From: Streptomyces venezuelae
GTDB taxonomy: Bacteria; Actinomycetota; Actinomycetes; Streptomycetales; Streptomycetaceae
Direction of reading: 5' to 3'
Length of the DNA: 64,000 nucleotides
Assembly: GCF_008642275.1 (NCBI RefSeq)
Contig: NZ_CP029189.1
Coordinates: 2,851,001-2,915,000 of the forward strand
Positions 8,878-17,405 of the stretch are shown here, piece after piece. How positions within the stretch are numbered: position 1 is the first letter of the stretch; each line of letters begins with the position of its first letter. A model generated the notes under the pieces. It saw nothing but the letters and a program-made list of their open reading frames with translations, was not told where the DNA came from and did not search any database. The translations under genes were made by a program, and so were the position numbers.

Positions 8878-10248
8878 TTACACCGACGTGAGCTGCGGTT
8901 TCGTCTCGACCCCGATCGTGTGGACCGCCGGGGCCGCCGGGCGGCGAAGGTATACCGCCCAGGTGACCGCGCAGCACAGGGCGTAGAAGCCGAGGAAGGT
9001 GACGAAGGCCGCCGTTCCGGATCCGGAGCTGCGGAACGCCTCCCGGAACGCCAGGTTGATGCCGAGTCCGCCGAGCGCGCCGACCGCCCCGATGAGTCCC
9101 ATGGCGGCGCCGGAGAGCCGCCGCCCGTACGCGGCCGCGCTCTCGCCGCTCATGCCGCGTGCCAGTGCCTTCGCCTGGAAGATGCCCGGGATCATCTTGT
9201 ACGTCGATCCGTTGCCGAGCCCGCTCAGGACGAACAGGGCCACGAACCCGACGAGGAAGACGGGCAGCGAGGACCGCTGCGAGGCGAACACCACCACTGC
9301 GGTGGCTCCCGCCATCGCCACGAACGTCCCCAGCGTGATCCGTGCCCCGCCGAACCGGTCGGCGAGCGCCCCTCCCACCGGCCGGATCAGCGATCCGAGC
9401 AGCGGTCCCATGAAGGTCAGCGAGGCGGCCTGCAGCGGGGTGCGGCCGAACTGGGTCTGCAGCACGAGGCCGAAGGCGAAGCTGTAGCCGATGAAGGACC
9501 CGAACGTGCCGACGTAGAGGAACGCCATGATCCAGGTGTGCGCGTCCTTCAGTGCCTCGCGGACCGCGCCGGTGTCGTTGCGCACGGGCGCCAGGTTGTC
9601 CATCCGTACGGCCGCCAGGACCGCCGCGGTGACGACCAGCGGGACGTAGGCGGCCAGCAGGTACCGGGGGTGCCCGGCCCCGGCGGTCGCGATGACCAGG
9701 AGCCCGGCCAGCTGTACGACGGGCACGCCGATGTTGCCGCCGCCGGCGTTCAGGCCGAGTGCCCAGCCCTTCTTGCGGAGCGGGAAGAAGGCGTTGATGT
9801 TGGTCATGGAGGAGGCGAAGTTGCCGCCTCCGACGCCGGTGAGGGCGGCGACGACCAGGAAGGTGCCGTAGGAGGTCCCGGGTTCCATCACCACGATCGC
9901 GGCGACCGTCGGCGCGAGCAGCAGCAGCGCGCTGAGGACGGTCCAGTTCCGGCCGCCGAAGCGGGCGACGGCGAAGGTGTACGGCACCCGTACGAGCGCG
10001 CCCACGCAGGTCGCGGTCGCGATCAGGAAGAACTTCCCGGCGGGGTCGATCCCGTACTCCGGTCCCATGAAGAGGACCATCACGGACCAGAGGGACCAGA
10101 CGGAGAACCCGATGTGCTCGGAGAACACGGAGTAGAGGAGGTTGCGGCGGGCGGTCCGCTCGCCGGTCTCCTTCCAGAAGGTCTCGTCCTCGGGATCCCA
10201 CCGCTCGATCCAGCGGCCCCCCTTGCGCGGTGCGGTCGTACCGGTCAT
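8878..10248 (-). CDS. narK: Nitrate/nitrite transporter, MFS NNP family
   Basis: A 456-residue, 12-helix major facilitator of the nitrate/nitrite porter family. It imports nitrate and/or exports nitrite across the cytoplasmic membrane. The two Gly-rich nitrate signatures are present: GVGGGNFASSMTNINAFFP and GLNAGGGNIGV. An amphipathic N-terminus (WDPEDETFWKETGE) typical of actinobacterial NarK precedes helix 1. The ATG at 10248 is seven bases from GGAGG; an in-frame GTG three bases upstream is too close. A candidate GlnR box lies 74 bp upstream. With nnaR downstream it forms a nitrate-assimilation unit. Confidence 0.95.
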   Translation of the reverse strand: MTGTTAPRKGGRWIERWDPEDETFWKETGERTARRNLLYSVFSEHIGFSVWSLWSVMVLFMGPEYGIDPAGKFFLIATATCVGALVRVPYTFAVARFGGRNWTVLSALLLLAPTVAAIVVMEPGTSYGTFLVVAALTGVGGGNFASSMTNINAFFPLRKKGWALGLNAGGGNIGVPVVQLAGLLVIATAGAGHPRYLLAAYVPLVVTAAVLAAVRMDNLAPVRNDTGAVREALKDAHTWIMAFLYVGTFGSFIGYSFAFGLVLQTQFGRTPLQAASLTFMGPLLGSLIRPVGGALADRFGGARITLGTFVAMAGATAVVVFASQRSSLPVFLVGFVALFVLSGLGNGSTYKMIPGIFQAKALARGMSGESAAAYGRRLSGAAMGLIGAVGALGGLGINLAFREAFRSSGSGTAAFVTFLGFYALCCAVTWAVYLRRPAAPAVHTIGVETKPQLTSV

Positions 10249-10321
10249 CACACGCCTCCACAGCTCTCGCGTCCGTGGAACGACCGTAGGAAGGGCGCGT
10301 TTCGGCCCCGGTCCCTGCCGG

Positions 10322-10348
10322 ATGACCGCCGGGAAACCTTGCTCTCAC
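10322..10348. promoter_or_regulatory. Candidate GlnR-binding box upstream of narK
   Basis: The plus strand reads ATGAC-N6-GAAAC-N6-CTCAC (10322-10326, 10333-10337, 10344-10348). It differs from the streptomycete GlnR pattern gTnAC-n6-GaAAC-n6-gTnAC only in the first base of the outer elements. It lies 74-100 bp upstream of narK and overlaps the last bases of the LysR gene. Confidence 0.55.
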
Positions 10349-11310
10349 CCGCCGCCGGGCGCACCTGTGAGCGCGGCCGGGAGCCAGCTCGCCGGGGGGA
10401 CTTCCAGCCAGCCGCGTTCGCCGCCGAGTCCGGACGCGGCCCGGTGCAGTGCTTCGAGTCCGGGGTGGCCGAAACCCTTCCGCCACACCATGGACAGCGG
10501 GGACAGCGGTACGGGGTCGACCAGCGGCCGCTTCACGGAGCCGGGCATGTCGACGAAGTCGACGGTCACCAGCACCGGATTGCCGGTCTTGGCCATCACC
10601 CGGCGGAACTCGTCCTTGCCCATGGCCACCGGCGCGGGCGGTGCCATCAGGATCCCCCGCCCGGCGAACAGCTCGCGCGCGAGACCGGTCCACTCCAGGG
10701 TGCGCGGGTTCCCGGCCCCCGCGTACACGCTCTCCCCGGCCAGCGCGTCCAGCGGTACGGCCGGCAGCCCGGCCAGCGCGTGTCCCTCGGGCAGCAGCAC
10801 GGCCAGCGGTTCGTAGCGCACGAGCCGGTGCGCGATGCGCGAGCGCCACACCGGGTCCAGCCCGTCGGCGTACCCGAAGGAGACGTCGAGACGCCCGGCG
10901 GCGACCTCGGCGGCCGCATGCGTCAGCCCGCTCTCCCAACGGGCCATCAGCTCGCATTCCGGGGCCAGCTCGCGGGCCCGCTCCAGCACGGTGCGCGCGG
11001 TGCTCGGCCCGTCGGTGTTGAGGTCGACGAGCAGCGCCCGGGGTGCGGCGAAGGCGGTGGCGACGGCCTCGTGCGCGGCCAGCACCCGCCGGGCCAGCGG
11101 CAGCAGCCGCTCCCCGTCGGGGGTCGGCTCGACGGCGCGGGTGGTCCGGACGAACAGCGTGGTGCCGAGGGCCTCTTCGAGCCGCCGTACGTCCCGGCTC
11201 AGCGCCTGCTGGGCGACGTACAGCCGGGCGGCGGCGCGGGTGAAGTGCAACTCCTCGGCCACGGCGACGAACCCGCGCAGCAGCCGGGGATCCACGTCAC
11301 GGGGCATCAT
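10345..11310 (-). CDS. LysR-family transcriptional regulator
   Basis: A 321-residue protein with an N-terminal winged helix-turn-helix (residues 8-66, LLRGFVAVAEELHFTRAAARL) and a C-terminal effector-binding domain (about 95-300) of the LysR type. LysR proteins usually control a divergently transcribed neighbour. Here that is the MFS exporter starting 85 bp away, which makes it the likely target. An ATG pair at 11305-11310 gives two possible starts one codon apart. The effector is unknown. It is co-directional with narK, 96 bp upstream of it, but belongs to a different functional unit. Confidence 0.92.
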   Translation of the reverse strand: MMPRDVDPRLLRGFVAVAEELHFTRAAARLYVAQQALSRDVRRLEEALGTTLFVRTTRAVEPTPDGERLLPLARRVLAAHEAVATAFAAPRALLVDLNTDGPSTARTVLERARELAPECELMARWESGLTHAAAEVAAGRLDVSFGYADGLDPVWRSRIAHRLVRYEPLAVLLPEGHALAGLPAVPLDALAGESVYAGAGNPRTLEWTGLARELFAGRGILMAPPAPVAMGKDEFRRVMAKTGNPVLVTVDFVDMPGSVKRPLVDPVPLSPLSMVWRKGFGHPGLEALHRAASGLGGERGWLEVPPASWLPAALTGAPGGG

Positions 11311-11395
11311 CCCCGGAGACTAACAACAGATCGGCGTGAATGGCCGCCGGACAGGTGTTGGACGGCCGGCCCGGTCCCGGCCGAGGGTGGTGGTC

Positions 11396-12640
11396 ATGCC
11401 CCTCATGACCGTCACCGGCAGCACCCTCGTCCTCGCCGCCCCGCCCGCCGCTCCCCGTGCCCCCCGCGGCCCGCTGGCCCCCTACCGGCGCCTGTTCGCC
11501 CTGCCCGGTACGCGCGGCTTCACCGCCGGGAACCTGCTGGCCCGGCTCCCCATGGGCATGTTCGGGGTCAGCGCGGTCATGATGATCGCCGGGCAGCGCG
11601 GCTCGTACGCCCTCGCCGGCGCGGTCACGGCGACCGGCCTGGCCGCCACCGCACTGGTCGCGCCGTGGACCGCCCGGCTGATCGACCGGCACGGCCAGGC
11701 CCGGATCGCCGTCCCGGCCACCCTGATCGCGGTCCTCGGCTCGCTCTGCCTGGTCGCGTGCGTGCGCACCGGAGCCCCCGCCTGGACGCTCTTCGCCTCC
11801 TACGCCGCGACCGCCACCACCCCCAACATCGGCGGCATGTCCCGCGCCCGCTGGACCCACCTGCTGCGGGACTCGCCGGGCGCGCACCACACCGCGATGT
11901 CCTTCGAGCAGGCCGCCGACGAGCTGTGCTTCATGCTCGGCCCGGTCCTGGCGGCCTTCCTCTGCTCGGCCGTCCTCCCCGAGGCCGGCACCTTCACGGC
12001 GGCCGCCCTGCTGCTGACCGGCATGCTGGTCTTCACCTCCTGCCGCGCCACGCAGCCCCCGGTGACGGCCGGCCCCCGCCGCGGCTCGCCGCTGCGCACC
12101 CTGGCGCCGCTGCTGCCCCTCTTCCTGGCCACGGGTGTGGTCTTCGGCTCGATGGAGATCGCCTCGATCGCCCACCTCGACGCGCTGGGCCTGGGCGCCG
12201 CCTCCGGCCCGGTGCTGGCCCTCCAGGCGGCGGGCTCCTGCGCGGCCGGCCTGCTCTACGGCACGATGCGCCCGCGCGGCCTGCGCACCTGCCTGATCGC
12301 CCTGGCCGCCGCGATGACCCTGCCCTGGGCGGCGGCGGCCACGGGCTCGCTCCTCCCCCTGGCGTGCGCGCTGCTGCTGGCGGGCATGGCCACGGCTCCG
12401 ACGATGGTGACGGCGATGTCCCGCGTCCACGCGCTGACCCCGGAGGGCCGCCTCAACGAGGGCATGACCCTCGCGGTCACCGCCATCTTCGCGGGCATCT
12501 CCCTGGGCGCGGCCACGTCCGGCACCGTGATCGACCACCTGGGCACCACCACCGCCTACGCCCTCCCGGCGGCGGCGGCCGTTCTCGCCCTCGCAGCCAC
12601 GAAAGCCGTACCGGTTTCCGGTACCGGAGACGTACCATAA
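11396..12640 (+). CDS. MFS transporter, probable drug or metabolite exporter
   Basis: A 414-residue major facilitator with about twelve hydrophobic segments (for example AVMMIAGQRGSYALAGAV, SLCLVACVRTGAPAWTLFASY) and an RLIDRHGQ-type cytoplasmic loop after helix 3. It resembles Streptomyces MFS proteins annotated as efflux pumps; the substrate is unknown. The ATG at 11396 is preceded by GAGGGTGG; another ATG follows at 11405. It is divergent from the LysR gene, so substrate-linked induction by that regulator is likely. Its last 30 bases overlap the operator-like GTAC array of the downstream toxin-antitoxin genes. Confidence 0.85.
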   Translation: MPLMTVTGSTLVLAAPPAAPRAPRGPLAPYRRLFALPGTRGFTAGNLLARLPMGMFGVSAVMMIAGQRGSYALAGAVTATGLAATALVAPWTARLIDRHGQARIAVPATLIAVLGSLCLVACVRTGAPAWTLFASYAATATTPNIGGMSRARWTHLLRDSPGAHHTAMSFEQAADELCFMLGPVLAAFLCSAVLPEAGTFTAAALLLTGMLVFTSCRATQPPVTAGPRRGSPLRTLAPLLPLFLATGVVFGSMEIASIAHLDALGLGAASGPVLALQAAGSCAAGLLYGTMRPRGLRTCLIALAAAMTLPWAAAATGSLLPLACALLLAGMATAPTMVTAMSRVHALTPEGRLNEGMTLAVTAIFAGISLGAATSGTVIDHLGTTTAYALPAAAAVLALAATKAVPVSGTGDVP

Positions 12641-12654
12641 ACTCGTACGAGTAC
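12608..12654 (+). promoter_or_regulatory. Candidate YefM/YoeB autoregulatory operator
   Basis: Five GTAC cores occur at 12608, 12621, 12632, 12645 and 12651. The first two form a palindrome with 7-bp arms and a 3-nt spacer (12608-12624); the fourth is the centre of the perfect palindrome ACTCGTACGAGT (12641-12652). YefM-YoeB operators in other bacteria are paired palindromes with a GTAC centre spaced about one helical turn, which matches this layout. Confidence 0.6.
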
Positions 12655-12674
12655 GACGTGGAGAGGAGCGCACC

Positions 12675-12950
12675 ATGTCCATAAGCGCCAGCGAAGCCAG
12701 GGCGACCCTGTTCCCGCTGATCGAGCGCGTGAACACCGACCACGCCCCGGTGCGCATCACCTCCAAGAGCGGTGACGCGGTCCTCATGTCCGCCGACGAC
12801 TACGACTCCTGGCAGGAGACCGTCTACCTCCTGCGCTCCCCCGCCAACGCCCAGCGGTTGATGGAGGCCGTCGCGCGTGACCGCGAGGGCGCCTCCTCGG
12901 TCGTCAGGACGCTGGACGAGTTGAGGGAGTTGGCCGGGGGCGAGGAGTGA
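12675..12950 (+). CDS. yefM: YefM/Phd-family antitoxin
   Basis: A 91-residue antitoxin with the Phd/YefM fold: [20 protein letters not shown] followed by [29 protein letters not shown], then an acidic C-terminal tail that would wrap and neutralise the toxin. The N-terminal domain binds the operator and represses the pair; the toxin acts as co-repressor in known systems. The ATG has GAGAGGAG upstream. The stop overlaps the toxin start (GTGA), indicating translational coupling. Confidence 0.95.
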   Translation: MSISASEARATLFPLIERVNTDHAPVRITSKSGDAVLMSADDYDSWQETVYLLRSPANAQRLMEAVARDREGASSVVRTLDELRELAGGEE

Positions 12951-13204
12951 GGAGCGTCCACTTCGACCCCGCGGCCTGGGAGGACTTCCTGTTCTGGCTC
13001 TCCTCGGACCGGAAGATGGCTCGCCGGATCACCCGCCTGATCGGCGAGATCCAGCGGGACCCGTTCACCGGCATCGGCAAGCCCGAACCGTTGAAGGGCG
13101 AGTTGACGGGCTACTGGTCCCGCCGCATCGACGACGAGCACCGCCTCGTGTACCGGGCCGACGACAAGGAAGCGAAGATCCTCAAGGCGCGCTACCACTA
13201 CTGA
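12947..13204 (+). CDS. yoeB: YoeB/Txe-family mRNA interferase toxin
   Basis: An 85-residue ribosome-dependent endoribonuclease that cleaves mRNA in the A site. The full YoeB catalytic set is visible: E47 (KPEPLKGEL), R66 (DEHRLVYR), H84 and Y85 at the extreme C-terminus (KARYHY). Normal family length. It starts with GTG inside the antitoxin stop. It converges on the tmRNA gene, which rescues ribosomes stalled on cut messages of the kind this toxin makes; the two genes share a terminator. Confidence 0.95.
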   Translation: MRSVHFDPAAWEDFLFWLSSDRKMARRITRLIGEIQRDPFTGIGKPEPLKGELTGYWSRRIDDEHRLVYRADDKEAKILKARYHY

Positions 13205-13214
13205 CGCATGACAA

Positions 13215-13244
13215 AGGCCCCGCAGCCGAGAGGCCGCGGGGCCT
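13215..13244. terminator. Shared bidirectional terminator between yoeB and ssrA
   Basis: Arms 13215-13227 and 13232-13244 pair with a single mismatch and a 4-nt loop. The hairpin begins 11 bases past the yoeB stop and ends 19 bases beyond the tmRNA 3' end on the other strand. Confidence 0.8.
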
Positions 13245-13262
13245 GTGCCCACATGGGATGAG

Positions 13263-13648
13263 TGGAGATGGCGGGAATCGAACCCGCGTCCAACGGTGCA
13301 GAAGCAGGGCTTCTCCGAGCGCAGTCCGCTGCGCTTTTCTCGGCCCCGGAGATCACACGGACAAGTCTCCGACGGGCTCAGTCACTGTTTGATTTCCCTC
13401 CAACCCCCGTGACCGGGGCTAGAGGTTTAGATCCCTAGTTGACGCCAGGATCCGGACCGGGACCACTTCCGGGCTGACGCTCCTCACAGAGGCTTCAGCT
13501 CACTGTTATTAGGCAGCGAGGGTGAAGCGGGAGTTATCGCTCTTGGAGTTGGCGATTATTTTTTGCGACATGTGGTTAGCGAGATCATTGCCGCTTCCTC
13601 GGCTCGCTTCCCCTGCATCGACATCCGCTGTCGAAACCGATCATCCCC
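13263..13648 (-). ncRNA. ssrA: Transfer-messenger RNA (tmRNA)
   Basis: A 386-nt tmRNA. The mature 5' end reads GGGGATGATCGGTTTCGACA. It pairs with the 3' strand CATCTCC (acceptor stem GGGGAUG), with discriminator A at 13263; CCA is not encoded. The T-arm motif GGGAATCGAACCCGC (complement strand) lies at 13272-13286. The tag reading frame is at 13512-13553: resume codon GCC, 14 codons decoding to ANSKSDNSRFTLAA, followed by two UAA stops. It works with SmpB, encoded 82 bp upstream on the same strand, to free stalled ribosomes and tag their products for proteolysis. Confidence 0.95.
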
Positions 13649-13730
13649 ATGTTTTTTTAACAATGTGCTCCACCCCGGGGGGCGGTGCTGACGCCATGGT
13701 ACGCGAAGTGGACCACCGCGTGCCAGGTGA

Positions 13731-14216
13731 TTAAACCGTGCCGCGCTGCTTGCGACGGATGGCCGAGATCGCCCGGTTCGTCTCGCGGGTGTCCTGCTTC
13801 TCCCGGAGGGTCTGCCGCTTGTCGTACTCCTTCTTGCCCTTCGCCAGCGCGATCTCGACCTTCGCCCGGCCGTCCTTGAAGTACAGCGAGAGGGGCACGA
13901 TCGTGTGGCCCGACTCGTCCGCCTTGCGCTCCAGCTTGTCGATCTCCTCACGGTGCATGAGGAGCTTGCGCTTGCGCCGGGCGCTGTGGTTGGTCCAGGT
14001 GCCCTGGCTGTACTCCGGCACGTGCACGTTGTAGAGCCAGGCTTCCCCGCCCTCCACCGACACGAAGCCGTCGACCAGCGAGGCCCGGCCCTGGCGCATC
14101 GACTTCACCTCGGTGCCCGTGAGCACGAGACCGCACTCGTAGGTGTCGAGGATCGCGTAGTCGTGACGCGCCTTCTTGTTCTGGGCGATCAGCTTGCGCC
14201 CTTTTTCCTTAGCCAT
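13731..14216 (-). CDS. smpB: SsrA-binding protein SmpB
   Basis: The 161-residue tmRNA partner that delivers alanyl-tmRNA to stalled ribosomes and mimics the missing codon-anticodon pair. The OB-fold core ([39 protein letters not shown]) and the basic C-terminal tail that enters the mRNA channel ([20 protein letters not shown]) are complete. ATG start. It is 18 bp downstream of the S41 peptidase gene and directly upstream of ssrA, so ftsE-ftsX-peptidase-smpB-ssrA reads as one transcriptional direction. Confidence 0.98.
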   Translation of the reverse strand: MAKEKGRKLIAQNKKARHDYAILDTYECGLVLTGTEVKSMRQGRASLVDGFVSVEGGEAWLYNVHVPEYSQGTWTNHSARRKRKLLMHREEIDKLERKADESGHTIVPLSLYFKDGRAKVEIALAKGKKEYDKRQTLREKQDTRETNRAISAIRRKQRGTV

Positions 14217-14234
14217 AGTGCGGTCATTTTCGCA

Positions 14235-15425
14235 CTACGGACCCACCCCGAGGCCACCCAATACCGTGACGGCCCGCTCCTCGACCGCCGCGCCCGCCGG
14301 TACGTCCGGGGTGATGCCCGCGCCGTCCAGGCTGCGGCCCGCCGGCGTGCGGTACGTACCCACCGTCAGCTCGGCCACCGAGCCGTCCGGGAGTTCGGTC
14401 GGCATCTGCACCGAGCCCTTGCCGAAGGTCCGGCTGCCCACCGCCACCGCCCGGCCCCGGTCCTGCAGGGCGCCGGTCACCAGTTCGGCGGCGCTCATCG
14501 TGCCGCCGTCGACCAGGGTCACCAGCGGCCGGGTGGTGTCCCCGCCCTCGGCCGCGTACAGGACGCGCTGGTCGCCCCGTACGTCGTACGTGGCCACGAG
14601 CCCGCCGTCGAGGAAGGCGGAGGCGGCGGTGACCGCCTCGGTGACCAGACCGCCCGGGTTGCCCCGCAGGTCGAGTACGACCCCCTCACCGGGCGGGGCC
14701 GCCCGGACCGCGGCCTTGACGCGGTCGCCGGAACCGCGGGTGAAGGAGACGACCTTGATGACCGTGACCCCGTCCGGGCGCTGCCGTACGGTCACCGGCT
14801 CGGTGCGCAGCTGCTCGCGGCGCACGGTCTCGGTGAGGTCGGCGCCGTCCCGGTTCAGGTTCAGCACGACGGGGGTGCCGGCGTCGCCGCGGAGCAGGGC
14901 GACCACGGCGGTCACGGCGAGGCCCGTCACGGCGTGCCCGTCGACGCTCAGCAGCCGGTCCCCGGCGCGCAGTCCGGCGCGGGCGGCGGGGCTGCCGGGC
15001 TGGACCCTGTCGACCTTGATCATGCCGTCGGCGGCCTTCCCGGCCCACACCCCGACGCCGGTCCAGTGGCCGTCGAGGCCCTCGGCGAAGGCGGCGTACT
15101 CGCCCTGGTCGTAGACGGTGCCCCAGCGGTCGCCACTGCGGCTGACGACCTCCTGGGCCGCCTTCTTGCCGGACTTCCCCTCGGCGACGGCCTCGGCGGC
15201 GGCGCGGGCGACGGCCTCCCGGTCGGCGGTGCCCGCCTCACGCGGCGTCTCGGCCGCGGGGGCACCGGACGGGGACGCGGCGGCCCCGGCGGCCTCCTCG
15301 CGGTCCCAGCAGCCGGTGTACGCACCGGCGCCGACGGCGGCGAGGAAGGCCATCGTCAGAACGGCCCCGCGACGCAGGTCGCGGGGCCGGAGACTGAAGG
15401 CGGGAACACTCGGCAAGCCCAGCAT
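14235..15425 (-). CDS. S41-family C-terminal processing peptidase
   Basis: A 396-residue serine protease of the CtpA/tail-specific type acting outside the membrane. An N-terminal membrane anchor (about residues 20-36, GAVLTMAFLAAVGAGAY) is followed by an Ala-rich spacer, a PDZ domain (about 125-200, GVGVWAGKAADGMIKVDRVQPG) and the S41 catalytic core with the Ser in GTMSAAELVTG and the Lys in GKGSVQ. The ATG at 15425 has no clear ribosome-binding site but TAGACT lies seven bases upstream, so a leaderless transcript is possible besides read-through from ftsX. In other bacteria such proteases trim envelope proteins; the substrate here is unknown. Adjacent ftsEX suggests a cell-wall role. Confidence 0.9.
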   Translation of the reverse strand: MLGLPSVPAFSLRPRDLRRGAVLTMAFLAAVGAGAYTGCWDREEAAGAAASPSGAPAAETPREAGTADREAVARAAAEAVAEGKSGKKAAQEVVSRSGDRWGTVYDQGEYAAFAEGLDGHWTGVGVWAGKAADGMIKVDRVQPGSPAARAGLRAGDRLLSVDGHAVTGLAVTAVVALLRGDAGTPVVLNLNRDGADLTETVRREQLRTEPVTVRQRPDGVTVIKVVSFTRGSGDRVKAAVRAAPPGEGVVLDLRGNPGGLVTEAVTAASAFLDGGLVATYDVRGDQRVLYAAEGGDTTRPLVTLVDGGTMSAAELVTGALQDRGRAVAVGSRTFGKGSVQMPTELPDGSVAELTVGTYRTPAGRSLDGAGITPDVPAGAAVEERAVTVLGGLGVGP

Positions 15426-15492
15426 GGCGCCGAGTCTAGGACAAGCCCCGCGCCGGTACGGGTGGTTGGCCGTACCGCTCACGGGGCGCTTG

Positions 15493-16464
15493 TCACACCT
15501 TCAGGTACTTGCGCAGGGCGATGAAGGCGGCCATGGAGGGCATCAGGAGGCCGATGAAGAGTACGTACGGGAGCTTGGCCAGCACCGATCCCCAGCCCAT
15601 GAAGTCGATGAGCTGGATCTTGTCCCGCAGTCCCACACCGTGATCGATCACGAAGTACTGCCCGGACATGAGCATGGCGCAGGCGAAGAGCGCGCCGATG
15701 AGGCCGGCGACGGCCGCCTCCATGATGAAGGGGACCTGGATGTAGAAGCTGGAGGCGCCCACCAGCCGCATGATCCCCGTCTCACGCCGCCGGCTGAAGG
15801 CCGAGACGCGCACCGTGTTGACGATCAGCAGCAGCGCCACGATCAGCATGATCAGCATGATGGCCAGCGCGGCGATGTTCAGGTAGTTGAGGATCTTGAA
15901 GAGGTCGTCGATGGCCTGGCGCTGGTCGTCGACGGTGTGGATGCCGTCACGGCCGACGAAGGCGGAGGTGACGACCTTGTACTTCTCCGGGTCCTTCAGC
16001 TTGACCCGGAAGGACTCCTGCATCTGGTCCGGCGTGATGGAGGAGGCGAGCGCCGTGTTCCCGAACCGCTCCTGGTAGTGCTTGTACGCCTCGTCCGCCG
16101 ACTCGTAGGCGACGGACTTCACCAGGGACATCTGCTTGAGCTCGGACTCGATCTGCTTCTTCTGCTCGTCGGTCACCGCGCCCTTGGCGCAGGTGGTGAC
16201 GCCCGAGGAGGCCGTCGTGGAGCCGTCGGCCTTCTTGGCTGCGGCCTCGCTCGCCTCCACCGCGTCCTGCTTGTTGCAGAGGTAGATGGAGACGTTGGCC
16301 TTGTCGTACCAGTAGCCCTTCATCTTGCTCACCTGCTCGCTCATGAGCATGGAGCCACCGAACAGGGCCAGGGAGAGGCCCACCGAGATGATGACCGCGA
16401 AGGTCATGGTGAGATTGCGACGGAGACCGACGCCGATCTCCGACATGACGAACTGGGCGCGCAT
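15493..16464 (-). CDS. ftsX: Cell division membrane protein FtsX
   Basis: A 323-residue permease-like partner of FtsE. Helix 1 is at about residues 20-42, then a large extracytoplasmic domain (about 43-200) with a Cys pair (C63 and C92, LCNKQ and TTCAKG) that could form a disulfide, then three C-terminal helices (about 210-235, 258-280, 296-316). FtsEX couples ATP hydrolysis to activation of peptidoglycan hydrolases at the septum in other bacteria. It starts 17 bp after the ftsE stop. Confidence 0.96.
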   Translation of the reverse strand: MRAQFVMSEIGVGLRRNLTMTFAVIISVGLSLALFGGSMLMSEQVSKMKGYWYDKANVSIYLCNKQDAVEASEAAAKKADGSTTASSGVTTCAKGAVTDEQKKQIESELKQMSLVKSVAYESADEAYKHYQERFGNTALASSITPDQMQESFRVKLKDPEKYKVVTSAFVGRDGIHTVDDQRQAIDDLFKILNYLNIAALAIMLIMLIVALLLIVNTVRVSAFSRRRETGIMRLVGASSFYIQVPFIMEAAVAGLIGALFACAMLMSGQYFVIDHGVGLRDKIQLIDFMGWGSVLAKLPYVLFIGLLMPSMAAFIALRKYLKV

Positions 16465-16481
16465 TGCGTCTCAGGGACCTT

Positions 16482-17171
16482 TCAGTGCTGGTAGCCGTAG
16501 ACGCCGCGCGACTGGTCGCGCACGAGTCGGCCCTGTTCGAGTTCGATGACGCGCTTGCGCATCTGGTCGACGATCTGCTGGTCGTGGGTGGCCATGATCA
16601 CCGTGGTGCCGGTCCGGTTGATCCGGTCCAGCAGCTTCATGATCCCGACCGAGGTCTGCGGGTCGAGGTTGCCGGTGGGCTCGTCCGCGATCAGCAGGGC
16701 GGGGCGGTTGACGAAGGCGCGCGCGATGGCCACGCGCTGCTGCTCACCGCCGGAGAGCTCGCCCGGCATCCGCTCCTCCTTCCCGCCCAGACCCACGAGT
16801 TCGAGGACCTGCGGTACGGCCTTGCGGATCTCGCCCCGCGGCTTGCCGATGACCTCCTGGGCGAAGGCCACATTCTCGGCCACCGTCTTGTTGGGCAGCA
16901 GGCGGAAGTCCTGGAAGACGGTCCCCAGCTGGCGCCGCATCTGCGGAACCTTCCAGTTGGAGAGCTTGGCGAGGTCCTTGCCGAGGACGTGCACCTGGCC
17001 GTGGCTCGCCCGCTCCTCGCGCAGGATGAGCCGCAGGAAGGTGGACTTGCCGGAGCCGGAGGAGCCGACCAGGAAGACGAACTCGCCCTTCGCGATGTCG
17101 AGGGAGACTTCTCTGAGTGCGGGACGGCTCTGCTTCGGGTAGGACTTGGAGACACTGTCGAATCGGATCAC
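16482..17171 (-). CDS. ftsE: Cell division ATP-binding protein FtsE
   Basis: A 229-residue ABC ATPase. Walker [10 protein letters not shown] is near residue 37, the signature [14 protein letters not shown] near 140, Walker [14 protein letters not shown] near 163, and the H-loop Thr-His in MATHDQQ. I chose the GTG at 17171 because the conserved FtsE N-terminus ([11 protein letters not shown]) starts there; upstream in-frame sequence is not conserved. First gene of the ftsE-ftsX-protease-smpB run. Its promoter must lie in the 234-bp region shared with the divergent zinc-ribbon gene. Confidence 0.96.
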   Translation of the reverse strand: MIRFDSVSKSYPKQSRPALREVSLDIAKGEFVFLVGSSGSGKSTFLRLILREERASHGQVHVLGKDLAKLSNWKVPQMRRQLGTVFQDFRLLPNKTVAENVAFAQEVIGKPRGEIRKAVPQVLELVGLGGKEERMPGELSGGEQQRVAIARAFVNRPALLIADEPTGNLDPQTSVGIMKLLDRINRTGTTVIMATHDQQIVDQMRKRVIELEQGRLVRDQSRGVYGYQH

Positions 17172-17405
17172 GGGTGCACCACGGTCGCCGGGAGTAGGTG
17201 TGCGTGACCATACGCGAACGGGCGCGAGGTGTGGACCCGGCCTCCGGACTTGCCCGATATATCCCCTGGTGCGGGTGCCCGGGATCGCGATTGCCCGGAC
17301 GGGCCGCGCCGAATGTCGGGGAAGCTGGCACAGTGGTAGGGGGAACGCTCCGGTTCCCCGCGCCGTTATAGGCAGCAGAGACCGAGGGGACGAGAGGAGG
17401 AGCGC

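Noticed and set aside
13263..13290. A separate tRNA gene suggested by the T-arm-like motif
   Set aside because: It is the 3' tRNA-like domain of tmRNA; the matching acceptor strand is at 13642-13648 with the tag frame between them.
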